DNA of 16,974 nt from an uncultured beta proteobacterium (lineage in GTDB: Bacteria > Pseudomonadota > Gammaproteobacteria > Burkholderiales > Burkholderiaceae). Positions 1 through 7,551 of the stretch are shown here, one piece after another. The stretch is from contig CAIMPQ010000101.1 of NCBI GenBank assembly GCA_903843315.1, forward strand, positions 1 to 16,974, written 5' to 3'. The notes below the pieces were generated by a model. That model was not told where the DNA came from. It made no database searches and saw only the letters and a list, made by a program, of their open reading frames with translations. Position numbers and translations under genes: made by a program. Numbering within the stretch: the stretch's first letter is position 1; every line of letters begins with the position of its first letter.

Positions 1-219
1 AATCAATACCACCTCATGATGCTGATAGTAGCGGCGGTTGCCGCGACGTTTTTGTGGATTGAGTTGTGCAAACTCCTGCTCCCAATAGCGCAGCACATGA
101 GAGCGCACACCGCAAAGGTCAGCAACTTCACCAATGGTGAAATAACGCTTAGCGGGTATAGGGGGAAGTTGAGAGCTCAGCAACGCCGAGCTAGCATCAA
201 GCTCGGATTTCTCTAGCAT
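1..219 (-). CDS. MerR-family transcriptional regulator, N-terminal part (cut by window edge)
   Basis: Seventy-three codons are visible and the frame is still open at base 1, so the C-terminal part lies outside. After a short polar leader (residues 1-24) comes a MerR winged helix-turn-helix: YFTIGEVADLCGV (26-38) is the recognition HTH, and the segment HVLRYWEQEF (41-50) followed by GNRRYY (60-65) is typical of the family. The ATG at 219 has a GGAG five bases upstream. It overlaps the end of ihfA by 23 bp, so it is probably translationally coupled to it. A MerR-like gene after ihfA is the usual arrangement in Burkholderiales, where it closes the pheST-ihfA unit. The effector-binding region is missing, so the ligand cannot be told. 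Confidence 0.88.
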   Translation of the reverse strand, partial: MLEKSELDASSALLSSQLPPIPAKRYFTIGEVADLCGVRSHVLRYWEQEFAQLNPQKRRGNRRYYQHHEVVLI

Positions 220-520
220 GTGACTCCACAACATCTTTTAGCTTTTGACTGGCATGGAAAGTGACAACCCGCCTAGCTGCAATCGGAATCATTTGACCTG
301 TTTTTGGATTTCGGCCAGGACGAGCCGATTTATTGCGCAACTGAAAATTTCCAAAACCAGAAATCTTAACTTCGACACCAGCCTCAAGAGAGTGCCCGAT
401 GCGATCAAAGAATGCATCAATCATATCTTTGGCTTCACGCTTATTTAAACCAACCTGATCAAAAAGCGCCTCAGATAGCTCATTCTTCGTAACGGTGTCG
501 TTGATATTTAAGTCGCTCAT
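197..520 (-). CDS. ihfA: Integration host factor subunit alpha
   Basis: This 107-residue DNA-bending protein forms a heterodimer with IHF-beta (not in the window) and shapes the nucleoid, promoters and recombination sites. It belongs to the HU/IHF fold: an N-terminal helical dimerisation part (about 8-50), then ISGFGNFQLR (53-62) leading into the beta arm. The arm carries GRNPKTG (69-75), whose proline (P72) would intercalate in the minor groove, followed by IPIAARRVVTF. The match to the alpha rather than the beta subunit rests on the arm sequence and on its place 48 bp after pheT, the same order as in E. coli and Burkholderia. An additional seven or so N-terminal residues compared with E. 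coli are usual in betaproteobacteria. Confidence 0.96.
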   Translation of the reverse strand: MSDLNINDTVTKNELSEALFDQVGLNKREAKDMIDAFFDRIGHSLEAGVEVKISGFGNFQLRNKSARPGRNPKTGQMIPIAARRVVTFHASQKLKDVVESHAREIRA

Positions 521-568
521 TGCTGATTCTCTTATGGCTGTTTTTCTAATATTTACCTAATACTAAAC

Positions 569-3025
569 CTAGCGCAGACGGGCTGCGCATTTTTTTTCTA
601 CTGCGCCTAATAAAGATGAGATTACTGCATCAATTTGGGCGTCCTGTAAAGTGTCATTAGGGTTTAGTAGGGTTACACGGAAGGCTAAACTCTTTTCATC
701 GTCGGCCATACTATTTGAACCAGCCTTAGGCCTAAATTCATCAAATAGCTCAATATTGCGTACAAAGTTTTGCTTGCTAGCCGCCATTGCATCTAAAAGA
801 GCTTGGGCGGAAACATTTTGTTTTACCACTACAGCCAAATCTCGTTGCACTGCAGGAAGCTTGCTCAACTCCATAGGAGCTGGTAATCCAAGCTCACGAA
901 TCAACTCAAGATCTAATTCAAATAATACGGGAGCCTGTGGCAATTCATAAGCTTGCTGTAATCCGGGATGTAATTCACCAATCCAACCCACTGCAATACG
1001 ATTCTTATTGATCATTAAGAATACTTTGGCGCTACGGCCAGGATGCAAGGCAGGATGCTGAGCAGATTCAGTGACAAAATGGAGAGGCTCTAATACACGC
1101 TCTAGATCACCCTTCACATCAAAAAAATCGACTACTCTTGTTGCGCTAGCCCATTGCTCTGGCACAAAAGTACCATAAGCTAAGCCACCAATCTTCTGGG
1201 GTTGGTTAAAGCCAGCCACTTGACCATCAGCCTCTTGAACGCTGGCATCTCGTTTAAATACGCGGCCAGTTTCAAATAAACGGACACGCCCTGCTCCACG
1301 ATTCAAGTTGGACTTCAGGTTATTAAGCAATCCACCCCATAAGGTGCTACGCATCACACCATATTGGTTAGCGATTGGATTTAATACCGCAATCACGTCT
1401 TTTTCCGTTGCGCCTGTTAAGCGTTGCTCGCTTTCGAGATCAGTAAAGCCGAAGTTAACAGCTTCTTGATAGCCTTGTAGAGCAAAACGCTGACGTAATA
1501 AATGAATTCCACGCTTTGCTTCAGCCTTAGCACTCATTTTGAGCGAGGCAACTGGAGGTGTGTCGGGAATATTTTCAAAGCCATACATGCGTGCGACTTC
1601 TTCAATCAAATCTTCTTCAATTTCAATGTCAAAACGATAGCTTGGTGGTGTAACAATATAAATATCACCTTCTTGATTGAATTCAAAGCCAAGGCGCTTA
1701 AATACGTCTGAAACAATTTCAATCGTTAGTGGAATGCCAATGACCTTTTGAGCACGTGCCAAACGCATTTTGACTGCTTTACGCTCTGGGACATTCAATA
1801 CTTGATCGTCCACAGGGCCAGCTTGGCCGCCACACACTTCTAAAATTAATGAAGAAAGGTACTCAAGACATTGAACCGTATTTTGCGGATCAACTCCACG
1901 CTCAAAACGGTGAGCAGCATCGGTACTGAAATTAAAACGGCGGGCACGCCCTTGAATTGCTGAGGGTAGCCAGAAAGCCGCTTCAATATAAATATTTTTG
2001 GTCTCGTCACTAACAGCACAATGATTACCACCCATAATGCCAGCGAGTGCCACCGGCCCTTGTTGATCGGCAACAACACCTACCTCTAATGTTTTACCTG
2101 AGGAATCTGGGCCTACCAGAGTTACCGTTTGACCATTCAGAAGCTCCAGGGTTTCTCCTGCTTTAGCCCAACGAACGCTGATATCGCCTTGTAATTTATC
2201 AATATCAAACACATGTGTGGGCTGACCCATTTCTAACATGACGTAGTTAGAGAGATCTACTAATGCAGAAATGCTTCTTTGACCAGCATTACAAAGACGC
2301 TGAATAATCCAATCAGGAGTCTTTGCCTGAGGATTAACGCCACAAATCATCCGTCCCGCAAAACGTCCACATAAGTCTTGGCTCTCAACCGTGACTTTAC
2401 GTGCGTCAGTGTTAGTGACTGCAACAGGAGTCCATTTAGGCAAGGAAAGGCTTGCACCAGTAATAGCAGAAACTTCTCTAGCCATACCGATTAAAGAAAG
2501 GCAATCCGCTTTGTTTGGAGTGAGCTTAATCACAAAAATTTGATCGTCTAAATCTAAGTACTTGCGAATATCTTCACCAACTGGGGCATCTGCAGGTAAC
2601 TCTAAAATACCTTCGTGATCATTGCCTAAACCAAGCTCGCGACCAGAGCAAAGCATGCCTTGGCTTTCAACACCACGCAGCTTACCGACTTTAATCATGA
2701 ACGGTTTACCACCAGCTTCTGCTGGAGGTAATTCAGCGCCAACTAAGGCACAAGGAATCTTAATGCCAACACGTGCATTCGGTGCACCGCAGACGATTTG
2801 CAGCTCTTGCCCAGTACCAGCATCAACTTTGCAAACCCGCAAACGATCAGCATCAGGATGCTGTTCTGCAGATAAAATCTGAGCAACCACAATCTTGGTA
2901 AATGCAGGTGCTACTGAATGTTGCTCTTCAACCTCTAATCCAGCCATTGTCATCGCATGACCCAATGCATCGCTATCGAGCGATGGATTCACATACTGAC
3001 GGAGCCAAGATTCAGAAAATTGCAT
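569..3025 (-). CDS. pheT: Phenylalanyl-tRNA synthetase beta subunit
   Basis: This is the large subunit of the cytoplasmic (alpha-beta)2 PheRS, which charges tRNA-Phe; the beta subunit binds tRNA and edits mischarged Tyr-tRNA-Phe. The 818 residues fit the bacterial family. The visible order is: an N-terminal start MQFSESWLRQYV, an EMAP-II-like tRNA-binding OB fold (about 40-150, with CGAPNAR and SQGMLCSGRELGLG), the B3/4 editing region (about 210-380, with NYVMLEMGQPTHVFD), the B5 DNA-binding-like fold (about 400-480), an inactive class II core (about 490-690), and a C-terminal anticodon-binding FDX-ACB domain with LSKLPAVQRDLAVVV. It follows pheS after a 20-bp gap and precedes ihfA. The frame is intact. 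Confidence 0.97.
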   Translation of the reverse strand: MQFSESWLRQYVNPSLDSDALGHAMTMAGLEVEEQHSVAPAFTKIVVAQILSAEQHPDADRLRVCKVDAGTGQELQIVCGAPNARVGIKIPCALVGAELPPAEAGGKPFMIKVGKLRGVESQGMLCSGRELGLGNDHEGILELPADAPVGEDIRKYLDLDDQIFVIKLTPNKADCLSLIGMAREVSAITGASLSLPKWTPVAVTNTDARKVTVESQDLCGRFAGRMICGVNPQAKTPDWIIQRLCNAGQRSISALVDLSNYVMLEMGQPTHVFDIDKLQGDISVRWAKAGETLELLNGQTVTLVGPDSSGKTLEVGVVADQQGPVALAGIMGGNHCAVSDETKNIYIEAAFWLPSAIQGRARRFNFSTDAAHRFERGVDPQNTVQCLEYLSSLILEVCGGQAGPVDDQVLNVPERKAVKMRLARAQKVIGIPLTIEIVSDVFKRLGFEFNQEGDIYIVTPPSYRFDIEIEEDLIEEVARMYGFENIPDTPPVASLKMSAKAEAKRGIHLLRQRFALQGYQEAVNFGFTDLESEQRLTGATEKDVIAVLNPIANQYGVMRSTLWGGLLNNLKSNLNRGAGRVRLFETGRVFKRDASVQEADGQVAGFNQPQKIGGLAYGTFVPEQWASATRVVDFFDVKGDLERVLEPLHFVTESAQHPALHPGRSAKVFLMINKNRIAVGWIGELHPGLQQAYELPQAPVLFELDLELIRELGLPAPMELSKLPAVQRDLAVVVKQNVSAQALLDAMAASKQNFVRNIELFDEFRPKAGSNSMADDEKSLAFRVTLLNPNDTLQDAQIDAVISSLLGAVEKKCAARLR

Positions 3026-3045
3026 AGCGTTTTATTTGTACTTTC

Positions 3046-4092
3046 TTATGCAGGGAATTGCGCTAAGAAACGTAAATCGTTTTCAAAGAAGAGACGTAAG
3101 TCATCAATACCATAACGCAACATCGTTAAACGTTCTAAACCAGATCCAAAAGCGAACCCGGTATAGCGCTCAGGATCAATCCCCATGTTACGTAAGACAT
3201 TTGGATGAACCTGCCCTGCACCAGAGATCTCTAACCAGCGACCAGCAAGTTTGCCGCTCCCAAAGGCCATATCTATTTCTGCCGATGGTTCGGTAAAAGG
3301 AAAATATGAGGGGCGAAAGCGGACCTGCAATGCATTGGTTTCAAAGAAGGTTCTCAAGAAATCGGTATACACACCCTTCAGATCCGCAAATGAAACACTC
3401 TCTGCAATCCATAAGCCCTCGACTTGATGGAACATCGGTGAATGAGTAGCATCGCTATCTACGCGGTACGTTCTACCAGGTGCGATAACCTTAATTGGAG
3501 GCATTACCTTTGCATTGGCATATTTTTTTACATGCTCACTGGCATAGCGAACTTGAATGGGGCTAGTATGCGTGCGCAATAACAAAGGCTTCTCTAAAGA
3601 ATCTTTGCCGTCAACATAAAAAGTGTCCTGCATCGATCGTGCGGGATGATTCTCAGGGCTATTTAAAGCGGTGAAATTAAACCAATCGGTTTCAATTTCA
3701 GGGCCATCTGCTACATCAAAACCAATTGAGCGGAAGATCTCTTCGACACGTTCCCAAGTGCGCATCACCGGATGCAGACTGCCCACTACTTGGCCACGGC
3801 CAGGCAAGGAGACATCGATAGATTCTGCTGCGAGGCGCTGCATCAATACTGCATCAGCCAAAGCTTGGCGACGCTCCTGCAATGCAGCTTCTACTTGTGT
3901 TTTGATTTGATTAATTTGGGCGCCAGCACTCTTGCGTTCCTCAGGCGACATTCCACCAAGCGCTTTTAAACGCTCAGTGAGAACACCTGATTTACCGAGA
4001 TACTTGGCTTTCGCGTCCTCTAGAGCCGCCGCATCGGCAGCTCCGAGGAAATCACGTTTAGCATCCTCGACAATTTGGTCGAGAGAAACCAT
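3046..4092 (-). CDS. pheS: Phenylalanyl-tRNA synthetase alpha subunit
   Basis: This catalytic subunit of PheRS makes Phe-AMP and transfers Phe to tRNA-Phe; at 348 residues it is of normal length. Residues 1-90 form the N-terminal helical arm that contacts tRNA. The class II core follows: HPARSMQDTFY (149-159), motif 2 around MFHQVEG (220-226), and motif 3 GFAFGSGLERLTMLRYG (312-328) close to the C-terminus. The ATG at 4092 gives the family's usual beginning (MVSLDQIV). It has no clear Shine-Dalgarno; the bases before it are the 3' arm of a palindrome described separately. It lies 27 bp downstream of rplT, so it may rely on readthrough or coupling from rplT. Confidence 0.97.
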   Translation of the reverse strand: MVSLDQIVEDAKRDFLGAADAAALEDAKAKYLGKSGVLTERLKALGGMSPEERKSAGAQINQIKTQVEAALQERRQALADAVLMQRLAAESIDVSLPGRGQVVGSLHPVMRTWERVEEIFRSIGFDVADGPEIETDWFNFTALNSPENHPARSMQDTFYVDGKDSLEKPLLLRTHTSPIQVRYASEHVKKYANAKVMPPIKVIAPGRTYRVDSDATHSPMFHQVEGLWIAESVSFADLKGVYTDFLRTFFETNALQVRFRPSYFPFTEPSAEIDMAFGSGKLAGRWLEISGAGQVHPNVLRNMGIDPERYTGFAFGSGLERLTMLRYGIDDLRLFFENDLRFLAQFPA

Positions 4093-4093
4093 C

Positions 4094-4128
4094 GCAGCTT
4101 AGTTTTTAAAAACTAAGAATTAAGCTGC
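4094..4128 (-). repeat. Nested inverted repeats at the rplT-pheS junction
   Basis: Two overlapping inverted repeats are seen. The inner one (4098-4117) is a perfect 20-bp palindrome, each half CTTAGTTTTT or its complement. The outer one pairs GCAGCTTA (4094-4101) with TAAGCTGC (4121-4128), which includes the rplT stop codon. Both share the same bases, so in RNA the two pairings compete at the ends. The 3' arm ends two bases before the pheS start codon. It is not followed by a U-run after the stem, so it is not a standard terminator. A translation-control hairpin or an RNA-processing site is possible; this is inference. Confidence 0.6.
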
Positions 4129-4485
4129 AGCGTTTACTACGGATTTAATCCGAGTAACCAAAGCAGCAAAAGCCGCTTTGTCAGCAATGGCCATATCAGA
4201 AAGCACTTTGCGGTCAAGTTCGATCGCAGCCTTCTTCATACCATTCATGAATACGCTATAGGTCATGTCATGTTGACGAACTGCCGCGTTGATACGGGCG
4301 ATCCACAAAGCGCGGAATACACGTTTCTTGTTGCGACGGTCACGATAAGCATATTGACCAGCACGCATAACCGCTTGCTTAGCAATACGGAATACGTTTT
4401 TACGACGACCGCGGTAACCTGTTGCGGCATCGGTGATTTTTTTATGACGGGCTCTTGCTGTAACCCCACGTTTGACTCTTGGCAT
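4120..4485 (-). CDS. rplT: 50S ribosomal protein L20
   Basis: L20 is an early-assembly protein that binds 23S rRNA and, in E. coli, also represses its own operon through the rpmI leader. The 121 residues begin MPRVKRGVTARARHKK, followed by GYRGRRKNVFRIAKQAVMRA (one of the most conserved bacterial ribosomal signatures). The N-terminal third is very basic and extended; the C-terminal globular domain contains LWIARINAAVR and LDRKVLSDMA. It is a few residues longer than E. coli L20 at the C-terminus, an Ala-rich tail. It sits 25 bp after rpmI and 27 bp before pheS. Confidence 0.97.
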   Translation of the reverse strand: MPRVKRGVTARARHKKITDAATGYRGRRKNVFRIAKQAVMRAGQYAYRDRRNKKRVFRALWIARINAAVRQHDMTYSVFMNGMKKAAIELDRKVLSDMAIADKAAFAALVTRIKSVVNAAA

Positions 4486-4510
4486 TTAATTCTCCTAATC
4501 TAGTCTGAGG

Positions 4511-4708
4511 TTAAGCGTATGGAAGCATGGAGCGAACTGACTTAACGTCTGCTTTCGCAACTTCGGTGGAACCACGCAAATGACGCTTATTCTTAGTGGT
4601 CTTCTTGGTGAGGATATGGCGTTTGAAAGCCTGACCTCGTTTAATCGTTCCGCCTGCGCGAACCGTGAAGCGCTTCTTCGCGCTACTCTTGCTCTTCATC
4701 TTGGGCAT
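4511..4708 (-). CDS. rpmI: 50S ribosomal protein L35
   Basis: This small basic protein of the large subunit has 65 residues from the chosen start. It has the L35 pattern MPKMKSKSSAKKRF, then GxIKRGQAFKRHILTKK and KRHLRG, ending near MLPYA. An in-frame ATG exists five codons upstream at 4723, but the bases between the two hold the Shine-Dalgarno AAGGGG (4715-4720), six bases before 4708. All L35 proteins start at MPK, so 4708 is the true start. It is the second ribosomal gene of the infC-rpmI-rplT trio and lies 151 bp after infC. Confidence 0.96.
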   Translation of the reverse strand: MPKMKSKSSAKKRFTVRAGGTIKRGQAFKRHILTKKTTKNKRHLRGSTEVAKADVKSVRSMLPYA

Positions 4709-4734
4709 AAAGCACCCCTTCATCTACTTGTGCA

Positions 4735-4859
4735 ACATAGGTGGTAACCGACGGTTACGCTTCCTGTACCTAGAAGCACTTCAAACTGCCAGCATCCTTA
4801 GTTATTCACTAAAAACACCTCCCTACATAAGAAAAAGATAATTCCGAGGAATTGCCTTT
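4735..4859 (-). promoter_or_regulatory. Structured infC-rpmI spacer, candidate L20/L35 control leader
   Basis: Read along the minus strand after the infC stop, four elements follow each other. First is a small hairpin (4840-4853, stem AATTC/GAATT, loop CTCG) with a U-rich run at 4831-4838. Second is a very strong Shine-Dalgarno, GGAGGTG (4816-4822). Third is a hairpin at 4798-4812 (TTAGT/ACTAA). Fourth is a hairpin at 4744-4758 (GTAACC/GGTTAC, three-base loop). In E. coli, L20 represses rpmI-rplT by binding RNA structures between infC and rpmI. The position matches, but the E. coli pseudoknot has not been recognised here, so the regulatory role is an inference. Confidence 0.45.
4798..4809 (-). 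other. Three-codon mini-ORF behind an orphan Shine-Dalgarno
   Basis: GTG AAT AAC TAA begins six bases after GGAGGTG (4816-4822), a seven-base match to the 16S rRNA anti-Shine-Dalgarno and the best ribosome site in the spacer. It encodes only fMet-Asn-Asn. The same bases form a 5-bp hairpin. Either ribosomes initiate here and terminate at once, or the site is a standby or loading site for rpmI about 90 bases on. No family is known to me; translation has not been shown. Confidence 0.3.
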
Positions 4860-5384
4860 TTACTTAGCCTTACGAATGGGGGCCAATACCATCACCATCT
4901 GGCGGCCTTCCATTTTTGGAAACTGTTCGACTTGGCCATGTTCAACAAGGTCCAACTTCAAACGCTCCAACATTCTGACTCCGATTTCTTGGTGGGCCAT
5001 TTCACGACCCCGAAACCGTAGCGTAATCTTTGTCTTATCGCCATCTTCCAAAAAGCGGATTAAATTGCGCAGCTTCACACCGTAGTCACCATCATCAGTG
5101 CCGGGACGGAATTTCACTTCCTTCACCTGAATCACTTTTTGTTTCAGCTTTGCTTCATGCATCCGCTTCGCTTCTTGGTATTTGAATTTGCCGAAGTCCA
5201 TGATCCGGACTACAGGTGGCACAGCAGTCGGAGCAATTTCAACCAAATCGGTTTCTTTCTCTTCTGCCAAAGCCAAGGCTTCACTCAACTTAACTACACC
5301 GATGGGCTCTCCATCAATTCCAATCAAACGCACGTCAGGAGCAGTAATTTCCCGGTTAATGCGCTGCAATTTTTCAGTAGCGAT
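4860..5384 (-). CDS. infC: Translation initiation factor IF-3 (AUC start codon)
   Basis: IF3 binds the 30S subunit, stops premature 50S joining and proofreads the start codon and initiator tRNA. The 174 residues show the N-domain (RINREITAPDVRLIG, then VEIAPTAVPPVVRIMDFGKFKY), a linker helix, and the C-domain with QVKEVKFRPGTDDGDY, KITLRFRGREMAH and the final GRQMVMVLAPIRK. No ATG or GTG lies at a sensible place. In frame upstream of a TTG at 5369 is ATC GCT ACT GAA AAA, with AAGGA nine bases before the ATC at 5384. A start reading MATEKLQRIN matches the Burkholderia IF3 N-terminus. Rare AUU or AUC starts are the hallmark of infC autoregulation. It is 42 bp after thrS. Confidence 0.93.
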   Translation of the reverse strand: MATEKLQRINREITAPDVRLIGIDGEPIGVVKLSEALALAEEKETDLVEIAPTAVPPVVRIMDFGKFKYQEAKRMHEAKLKQKVIQVKEVKFRPGTDDGDYGVKLRNLIRFLEDGDKTKITLRFRGREMAHQEIGVRMLERLKLDLVEHGQVEQFPKMEGRQMVMVLAPIRKAK

Positions 5385-5393
5385 CTTCTTAAT

Positions 5394-5398
5394 TCCTT
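5394..5398 (-). promoter_or_regulatory. infC ribosome binding site
   Basis: AAGGA on the minus strand lies nine bases before the ATC at 5384-5382 and fixes it as the infC start. It is too far from the TTG at 5369 (24 bases) to serve it, and it abuts the in-frame ATT at 5391-5393 with no spacer, which rules that codon out. Confidence 0.75.
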
Positions 5399-5426
5399 TA
5401 AAAAAACAATAAAAACCGCTCCACCC

Positions 5427-7349
5427 CTAGCTAGGCTCGGGTCCGACTTTCTGGGATATATCCTGCTGGAGTCGGGCAACGAAGGCATCAAGAGGCATTA
5501 CGCCTAAATCCACTCCGCCACGGGCACGAACGGCCACCGTATTACTTTCAGATTCTTTATCACCAACAACTAGCAAAAATGGGATCTTCTGTAATGCGTG
5601 CTCGCGTATTTTATACGTAATTTTCTCATTCCGCAAATCCGATTCCACTCTAAACCCTTGTTTTTTCAGCATTTGCTGCACTTGTTGTGCATATGCAGCA
5701 GAATTCCCTGAGATATTAAGGACTACAGCCTGGGTAGGGGCAAGCCAGACAGGCATGTTTCCAGCGTGGTTTTCGATCAAAATACCGATAAATCGCTCTA
5801 AAGAGCCCACAATTGCCCTATGGAGCATGACTGGGGTCTTGCGGGTATTGTCTTCGGCAACGTATTCAGCCCCTAAACGGGCTGGCATAGAGAAATCCAC
5901 CTGAATCGTGCCGCACTGCCAAGTACGCCCAATAGAGTCTTTAAGGTGATATTCAATCTTAGGACCATAAAAAGCACCTTCGCCTGGTAATTCATCCCAT
6001 TCTTGCCCAGAAGCCTTCAATGCGCCACGCAGGGCTGCTTCCGCTTTATCCCAAATCCCATCATCACCAACGCGCTTTGCAGGACGTAAGGCTAGCTTTA
6101 CCGCAACCTCGGTAAAGCCAAAATCTTGATAGACGGCACGTACCGCTTTATCGAATGCCGCCACTTCAGACTGAATCTGATCTTCGGTACAGAAAATATG
6201 GCCATCATCTTGCGTAAATCCGCGCACACGCATCAGACCATGCAATGCACCCGATGGTTCATTACGGTGACATTGGCCAAACTCACCTAAACGCAAGGGC
6301 AATTCACGATAGCTATGTAAGCCCGAATTATAAATTTGAATGTGGCCAGGGCAGTTCATCGGCTTTAATGCATAGGCACGATTCTCCGACTCTGTGGTGA
6401 ACATATTCTCTTTGTAGTTTTCCCAGTGGCCTGATTTTTCCCAAAGACCGCGATCCAAAATCTGCGGGGCCTTCACTTCTTGATAGCCTTCTTGTTGATA
6501 CACGCGACGCATGTATTGCTCAACCTCTTGCCAAATTGACCAGCCTTTTGGATGCCAGAAAATCAGTCCAGGCGCCTCTTCTTGGAAATGGAATAGATCC
6601 AGTTGCTTTCCTAGGCGACGATGGTCACGCTTCTCAGACTCTTCAAGCATATGCAAGTAAGCGTCTTGATCTTCTTTACGCAACCAGGCTGTGCCATAAA
6701 TACGCTGCAACATCTCATTCTTGCTATCACCACGCCAGTAAGCACCAGCCAGCTTCATTAGCTTAAATACTTTTAACTTTCCAGTCGATGGAACATGAGG
6801 GCCACGACATAAGTCAGTGAACTTCCCTTCGGCATATAAAGAAACATCCTCGCCTTGCGGAATGCTGGCTATGAGTTCTGCTTTGTAGTTTTCACCTTGC
6901 TCTTTAAAAAACTGGACGGCTGCGTCACGTGGCATCACAGTACGTGTAACAGGCTCATCCTTTTTGGCGAGCTCAGCCATCTTCTTTTCGAGAGCAACTA
7001 AGTCATCTGGCGTAAATGGCCGATGATAAGAAAAGTCATAATAAAAACCATTCTCTATTACTGGACCAATTGTTACCTGTGCTTCAGGAAATAATTCTTT
7101 AACAGCGTATGCCAATAAGTGCGCTGTGGAGTGGCGTACGATTTCTAGTGCTTCAGGACTTTTGTCAGTGATGATTGCCAACTGGCTATCTTTATCGATC
7201 ACAAAACTGGTGTCGACCATCTTGCCATCAACGATGCCACCTAAAGCTGCTTTTGCAAGACCGCTACCGATACTTTGAGCCACATCTGCAACACGAACTG
7301 GGGCCTCAAACTCACGTTTTGATCCATCGGGTAGAGTAACTACAAGCAT
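5427..7349 (-). CDS. thrS: Threonyl-tRNA synthetase
   Basis: This class II synthetase charges tRNA-Thr and hydrolyses Ser-tRNA-Thr. Its 640 residues match the bacterial length. Domains in order: TGS (1-62), the editing domain with HSTAH (H73, H77) and C181/H185 of DLCRGPH, the catalytic core (about 240-530), and the C-terminal anticodon-binding domain (about 535-635). The zinc ligands are C333 (MNCPGH), H384 (DDGHIF) and H510 (MLHRAI), each one residue before the E. coli positions. Motif 2 is FGQCHRNEPSG. The ATG at 7349 has GGAG seven bases upstream. An intrinsic terminator for the upstream tRNA gene lies 58 bp before the start, so thrS probably has its own promoter in 7350-7406, though no clear -35/-10 pair is seen. 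It heads the operon into infC. Confidence 0.97.
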   Translation of the reverse strand: MLVVTLPDGSKREFEAPVRVADVAQSIGSGLAKAALGGIVDGKMVDTSFVIDKDSQLAIITDKSPEALEIVRHSTAHLLAYAVKELFPEAQVTIGPVIENGFYYDFSYHRPFTPDDLVALEKKMAELAKKDEPVTRTVMPRDAAVQFFKEQGENYKAELIASIPQGEDVSLYAEGKFTDLCRGPHVPSTGKLKVFKLMKLAGAYWRGDSKNEMLQRIYGTAWLRKEDQDAYLHMLEESEKRDHRRLGKQLDLFHFQEEAPGLIFWHPKGWSIWQEVEQYMRRVYQQEGYQEVKAPQILDRGLWEKSGHWENYKENMFTTESENRAYALKPMNCPGHIQIYNSGLHSYRELPLRLGEFGQCHRNEPSGALHGLMRVRGFTQDDGHIFCTEDQIQSEVAAFDKAVRAVYQDFGFTEVAVKLALRPAKRVGDDGIWDKAEAALRGALKASGQEWDELPGEGAFYGPKIEYHLKDSIGRTWQCGTIQVDFSMPARLGAEYVAEDNTRKTPVMLHRAIVGSLERFIGILIENHAGNMPVWLAPTQAVVLNISGNSAAYAQQVQQMLKKQGFRVESDLRNEKITYKIREHALQKIPFLLVVGDKESESNTVAVRARGGVDLGVMPLDAFVARLQQDISQKVGPEPS

Positions 7350-7406
7350 GATGACTCCATTTTGTTTATCTACGGCATTATTGCGGCGGCACTACAGACA
7401 TCTACT

Positions 7407-7443
7407 AAAAAGAAAGCGCGGTAGCTTTTGGGCAACCGCGCTT
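7407..7443 (-). terminator. Intrinsic terminator after tRNA-Val
   Basis: On the minus strand a 9-bp perfect GC-rich stem (AAGCGCGGT at 7435-7443 pairing with ACCGCGCTT at 7414-7422) closes a 12-base loop and is followed by TCTTTTT (7413-7407). It starts 13 bases after the end of tRNA-Val and separates the sco-relA-tRNA unit from thrS. It is the clearest rho-independent terminator in the window. Confidence 0.88.
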
Positions 7444-7456
7444 GGGTCTTATTCGT

Positions 7457-7533
7457 TGGTAGGCTCGATTGGACTCGAACCAACGACCCCCACCATGTCA
7501 AGGTGGTGCTCTAACCAGCTGAGCTACGAGCCT
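7457..7533 (-). tRNA. tRNA-Val (anticodon GAC)
   Basis: A 77-base cloverleaf is visible on the minus strand. The acceptor stem is AGGCTCG/CGAGCCT, followed by discriminator A and an encoded CCA. T8-A9 and a D arm (GCTC...GAGC) follow. The anticodon arm is CCACC-TTGACAT-GGTGG, placing GAC at the anticodon, which reads valine GUC/GUU codons. The T arm is GTTGG-TTCGAGT-CCAAT, with one G-U pair. It begins 18 bp after the relA stop with no obvious promoter between them, so it is probably processed from a relA transcript, and it is followed by a strong terminator. Confidence 0.97.
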
Positions 7534-7551
7534 ATACAGCCATAGAGTTTA

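Noticed and set aside
4511..4723. Longer L35 starting at 4723
   Set aside because: The extra five codons contain the Shine-Dalgarno for 4708, and L35 proteins start at MPK.
5405..5436. Terminator between thrS and infC (palindrome CCTAGCTAGG and a T-rich tract)
   Set aside because: The 10-bp palindrome is too short and is separated from the T-rich tract by about a dozen bases; infC is expected to be read through from thrS.
5139..5507. 122-codon plus-strand open frame across the infC-thrS junction
   Set aside because: It is antisense to two essential genes and the start lies inside infC coding sequence; no protein family is recognisable.
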